Source of the DNA: Polynucleobacter meluiroseus
GTDB lineage: Bacteria > Pseudomonadota > Gammaproteobacteria > Burkholderiales > Burkholderiaceae
Direction of reading: 5' to 3'
Assembly (NCBI GenBank): GCA_945901245.1
Contig: CAMDKY010000001.1
Span: 47,108-111,107, forward strand
Length of the DNA stretch: 64,000 nt
Below, piece after piece: positions 61,614 to 64,000 of the stretch. Below the pieces are notes generated by a model, which did no database searches, was not told the origin of the DNA, and saw nothing but the letters and a program-made list of their open reading frames with translations. Each line of letters starts with the position of its first letter. The first letter of the stretch is position 1. A program made the translations under genes and the position numbers.

Positions 61614-62456
61614 TTACTGCTGAGGCGGACTAAAAACAACCCGTTCGGGGGCGTTGTAAATCTCAAAATGGGTTCCCGAGCAACGCGACAGAAGCGTCAG
61701 GCGGGTCTTTCGAGCAAGCTCGAGGCCCATCTGGGTTACACCGGAACGCGTGAGTAAAAAGGGGATGCCCATCTGCGCACCTTTGATGACCATCTCTGAG
61801 GTTAAGCGCCCGGTCGTAAAAAACACCAAATCTCGACCCGCCTTATCGGCCAGCCACATCAGCCCTGAAATCGAGTCGACGGCATTGTGGCGGCCCACGT
61901 CCTCAATAAAGTGGAGTAATTCAACCTGATCCTCGCCCTTGCGCTCAAATACAGCGCAGGCGTGTACCGAGCCTGATTTTTTGTAAATGGTGTCGTGTTG
62001 GCGTATTTGGTCGATGAGGTCAATAATGGCTGCTTGATTGAGGGCGGGGCCTTCCGCCAAGCGAATTTGCTCCATTTCTTCGATGAGGCCACCAAACATC
62101 GTGCCCTGGCCACAACCGGTAGTCACAATGCGCTTGCTGGTCATTTGATCAATATCGACAGTGCTACGCCGAGTTTTGACTGCAGCCGAATCCGTTTCCC
62201 AGTCGACCTGAATGCTTTCGATGTCGTCTGGCGATTCGACTAAGCGCTGATTACGCAGATAACCTAAAACCAGAGCCTCTGGGGCACTGCCCAGGGTCAT
62301 GAGGGTGACGAGCTCACGCTTATCCAAATAGATCGTCAGCGAGCGCTCTCCTGGCACGTGAACCGTTTTGTGGCGGCCAGCCTCATCAATGATCTGGACC
62401 TCATGGATAAGGGGTACAGAAGCATTGGACATCGCAATTCGGGGATTTACTGCCAT
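61614..62456 (-). CDS. fdhD: Formate dehydrogenase accessory sulfurtransferase FdhD
   Basis: [75 protein letters not shown]. Confidence 0.95.
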   Translation of the reverse strand: MAVNPRIAMSNASVPLIHEVQIIDEAGRHKTVHVPGERSLTIYLDKRELVTLMTLGSAPEALVLGYLRNQRLVESPDDIESIQVDWETDSAAVKTRRSTVDIDQMTSKRIVTTGCGQGTMFGGLIEEMEQIRLAEGPALNQAAIIDLIDQIRQHDTIYKKSGSVHACAVFERKGEDQVELLHFIEDVGRHNAVDSISGLMWLADKAGRDLVFFTTGRLTSEMVIKGAQMGIPFLLTRSGVTQMGLELARKTRLTLLSRCSGTHFEIYNAPERVVFSPPQQ

Positions 62457-62596
62457 TCAGGTGTTCCTTGATTCATTTGGACTATTTTAAATGCGAGCCT
62501 TACTTTAACCGCAGTCTAAAATCCATGCTCTAGCAGCATAATTCAACCTAAAAGACCAATTTTGCCTTTTTATCAAAACCGTACCCCTCCTACAGC

Positions 62597-64000
62597 ATGA
62601 GTCGTTCACCACGCCGCCTTTTAATTACCTCTGCCCTGCCCTATGCCAATGGGCAGATTCACATTGGCCATTTAGTGGAATACATTCAAACCGATATTTG
62701 GGTTCGCTTCCAGCGGATGCAGGGGCATGAGGTGCATTACATGGGGGCAGACGATACCCATGGCACGCCCATCATGCTGCGTGCCGAAAAAGAGGGTCTA
62801 AGCCCCAAAGAACTCATTGCCCGGGTTTGGCAAGAGCATAAGCGCGACTTTGATGCATTTTTAATCTCCTTTGATCACTACTACACCACCGATAGCCCTG
62901 AAAATGAAAAGCTAGCGGGGGATATTTACTGCAAGCTGCGCGACGCCGGTCTGATTGAAAAGCGCGCCATCGAGCAGGCTTATGATCCCGTAAAAGAAAT
63001 GTTCCTGCCGGATCGCTTTATTAAAGGCAAGTGCCCTAAATGCAAAGCGCCCGATCAGTATGGTGACTCCTGCGAAAAGTGCGGAGCCACTTATGTACCA
63101 ACCGATCTAATCGATCCCTACTCGGTTGTCAGCGGCGCGACGCCGATTCGCAAGGTATCCGATCATTATTTCTTTAAATTGTCGGATCCGCGCTGTGAGA
63201 CCTTCTTGCGCGACTGGACTCAGGTTCGCACACCGCTGCAACCCGAAGCGCGCAACAAAATGAAAGAGTGGGTTGGGCAAGCTGGCGAAAGTAAATTGGG
63301 TGATTGGGATATCTCGCGCGATGCCCCCTACTTTGGCTTTGAGATCCCTGATGCACCCGGCAAGTATTTTTATGTTTGGCTCGATGCGCCGATTGGCTAT
63401 TACGCCAGCTTCTTAAAGTACTGCACCGATCAAGGTCTGAATTTTGATGAGTGGGTAAAGCCAGAGAGCACCACCGAGCAGTATCACTTCATCGGCAAAG
63501 ACATTTTGTATTTCCACACTTTGTTTTGGCCTGCTACCTTGCATTTTGCTGGCTACCGCACCCCTACTAATGTATTCGCGCACGGCTTTCTGACGGTCGA
63601 TGGCGAAAAGATGAGTAAATCACGCGGCACCCTGATCTCCGCTAATAGCGTGATGGAGTCAGGCTTTAATCCTGAGTGGTTCCGCTACTATTTTGCGACC
63701 AAGCTCAACGACAGCATGGAGGACCTTGACCTCAATCTGAGCGACTTCGTTGCGCGAGTCAACAGCGACTTGATTGGCAAGTACATCAATATTGCAAGCC
63801 GTAGTGCTGGCTTTTTAGTCAAGCGCTTTGGCGGGGTAGTGGCGGATGATGCTATGCAAAATCCCTTGCTGATTTCGATTCGAGCAGCCAATACCAAAAT
63901 AGCTGAACTGTATGAAGGACGCGAGTTTGCAAAAGCCGTTCGCACCATCATGGAGTTGGCAGATCAAGTCAACGCCTTTGTTGATGAACATAAACCATGG
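62597..64000 (+). CDS. metG: Methionyl-tRNA synthetase, runs off the window edge
   Basis: [60 protein letters not shown]; zinc-type [23 protein letters not shown]. Confidence 0.96.
   Translation, partial: MSRSPRRLLITSALPYANGQIHIGHLVEYIQTDIWVRFQRMQGHEVHYMGADDTHGTPIMLRAEKEGLSPKELIARVWQEHKRDFDAFLISFDHYYTTDSPENEKLAGDIYCKLRDAGLIEKRAIEQAYDPVKEMFLPDRFIKGKCPKCKAPDQYGDSCEKCGATYVPTDLIDPYSVVSGATPIRKVSDHYFFKLSDPRCETFLRDWTQVRTPLQPEARNKMKEWVGQAGESKLGDWDISRDAPYFGFEIPDAPGKYFYVWLDAPIGYYASFLKYCTDQGLNFDEWVKPESTTEQYHFIGKDILYFHTLFWPATLHFAGYRTPTNVFAHGFLTVDGEKMSKSRGTLISANSVMESGFNPEWFRYYFATKLNDSMEDLDLNLSDFVARVNSDLIGKYINIASRSAGFLVKRFGGVVADDAMQNPLLISIRAANTKIAELYEGREFAKAVRTIMELADQVNAFVDEHKPW

Overview
Gene-dense, syntenic-looking chromosomal segment of a betaproteobacterium. 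The gene content and style resemble Burkholderiaceae/Polynucleobacter; this is inferred, not searched. I see no phage, IS element, CRISPR array or rRNA. About 50 protein genes and two tRNAs (Ser-CGA, Thr-CGT) are supported. The clearest specialised system is a cyanophycin locus (about 29.8-37.5 kb). It contains two abutting cyanophycin-synthetase-like genes, one full length and one with a degenerate P-loop and no Mur-ligase C-terminal domain. Divergent from them are an ABC exporter with an unusual N-terminal extension and a DUF1854 protein translated from an overlapping TTG start. Other recognisable units: umuDC with a perfect LexA box; trxB/ftsK-lolA-serS-tRNA-Ser with rarA missing; hppA/ppa; nadE-glnB; a small copper-type cluster (PCuAC, DUF2244, a 38-aa ORF, DUF2946); TctAB and DctQM transporters without adjacent binding proteins; an Fe-S protein/DUF3501 operon; ald-permease; hemCD; argH; and an Arg/Lys/Orn decarboxylase. 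The most unexpected non-coding signal is a recurring -10 hexamer ending exactly 6 nt (sometimes 7-8) before an ATG that lacks a Shine-Dalgarno sequence. This predicts several leaderless mRNAs, in some cases from very short divergent intergenic regions with opposing -10 elements.
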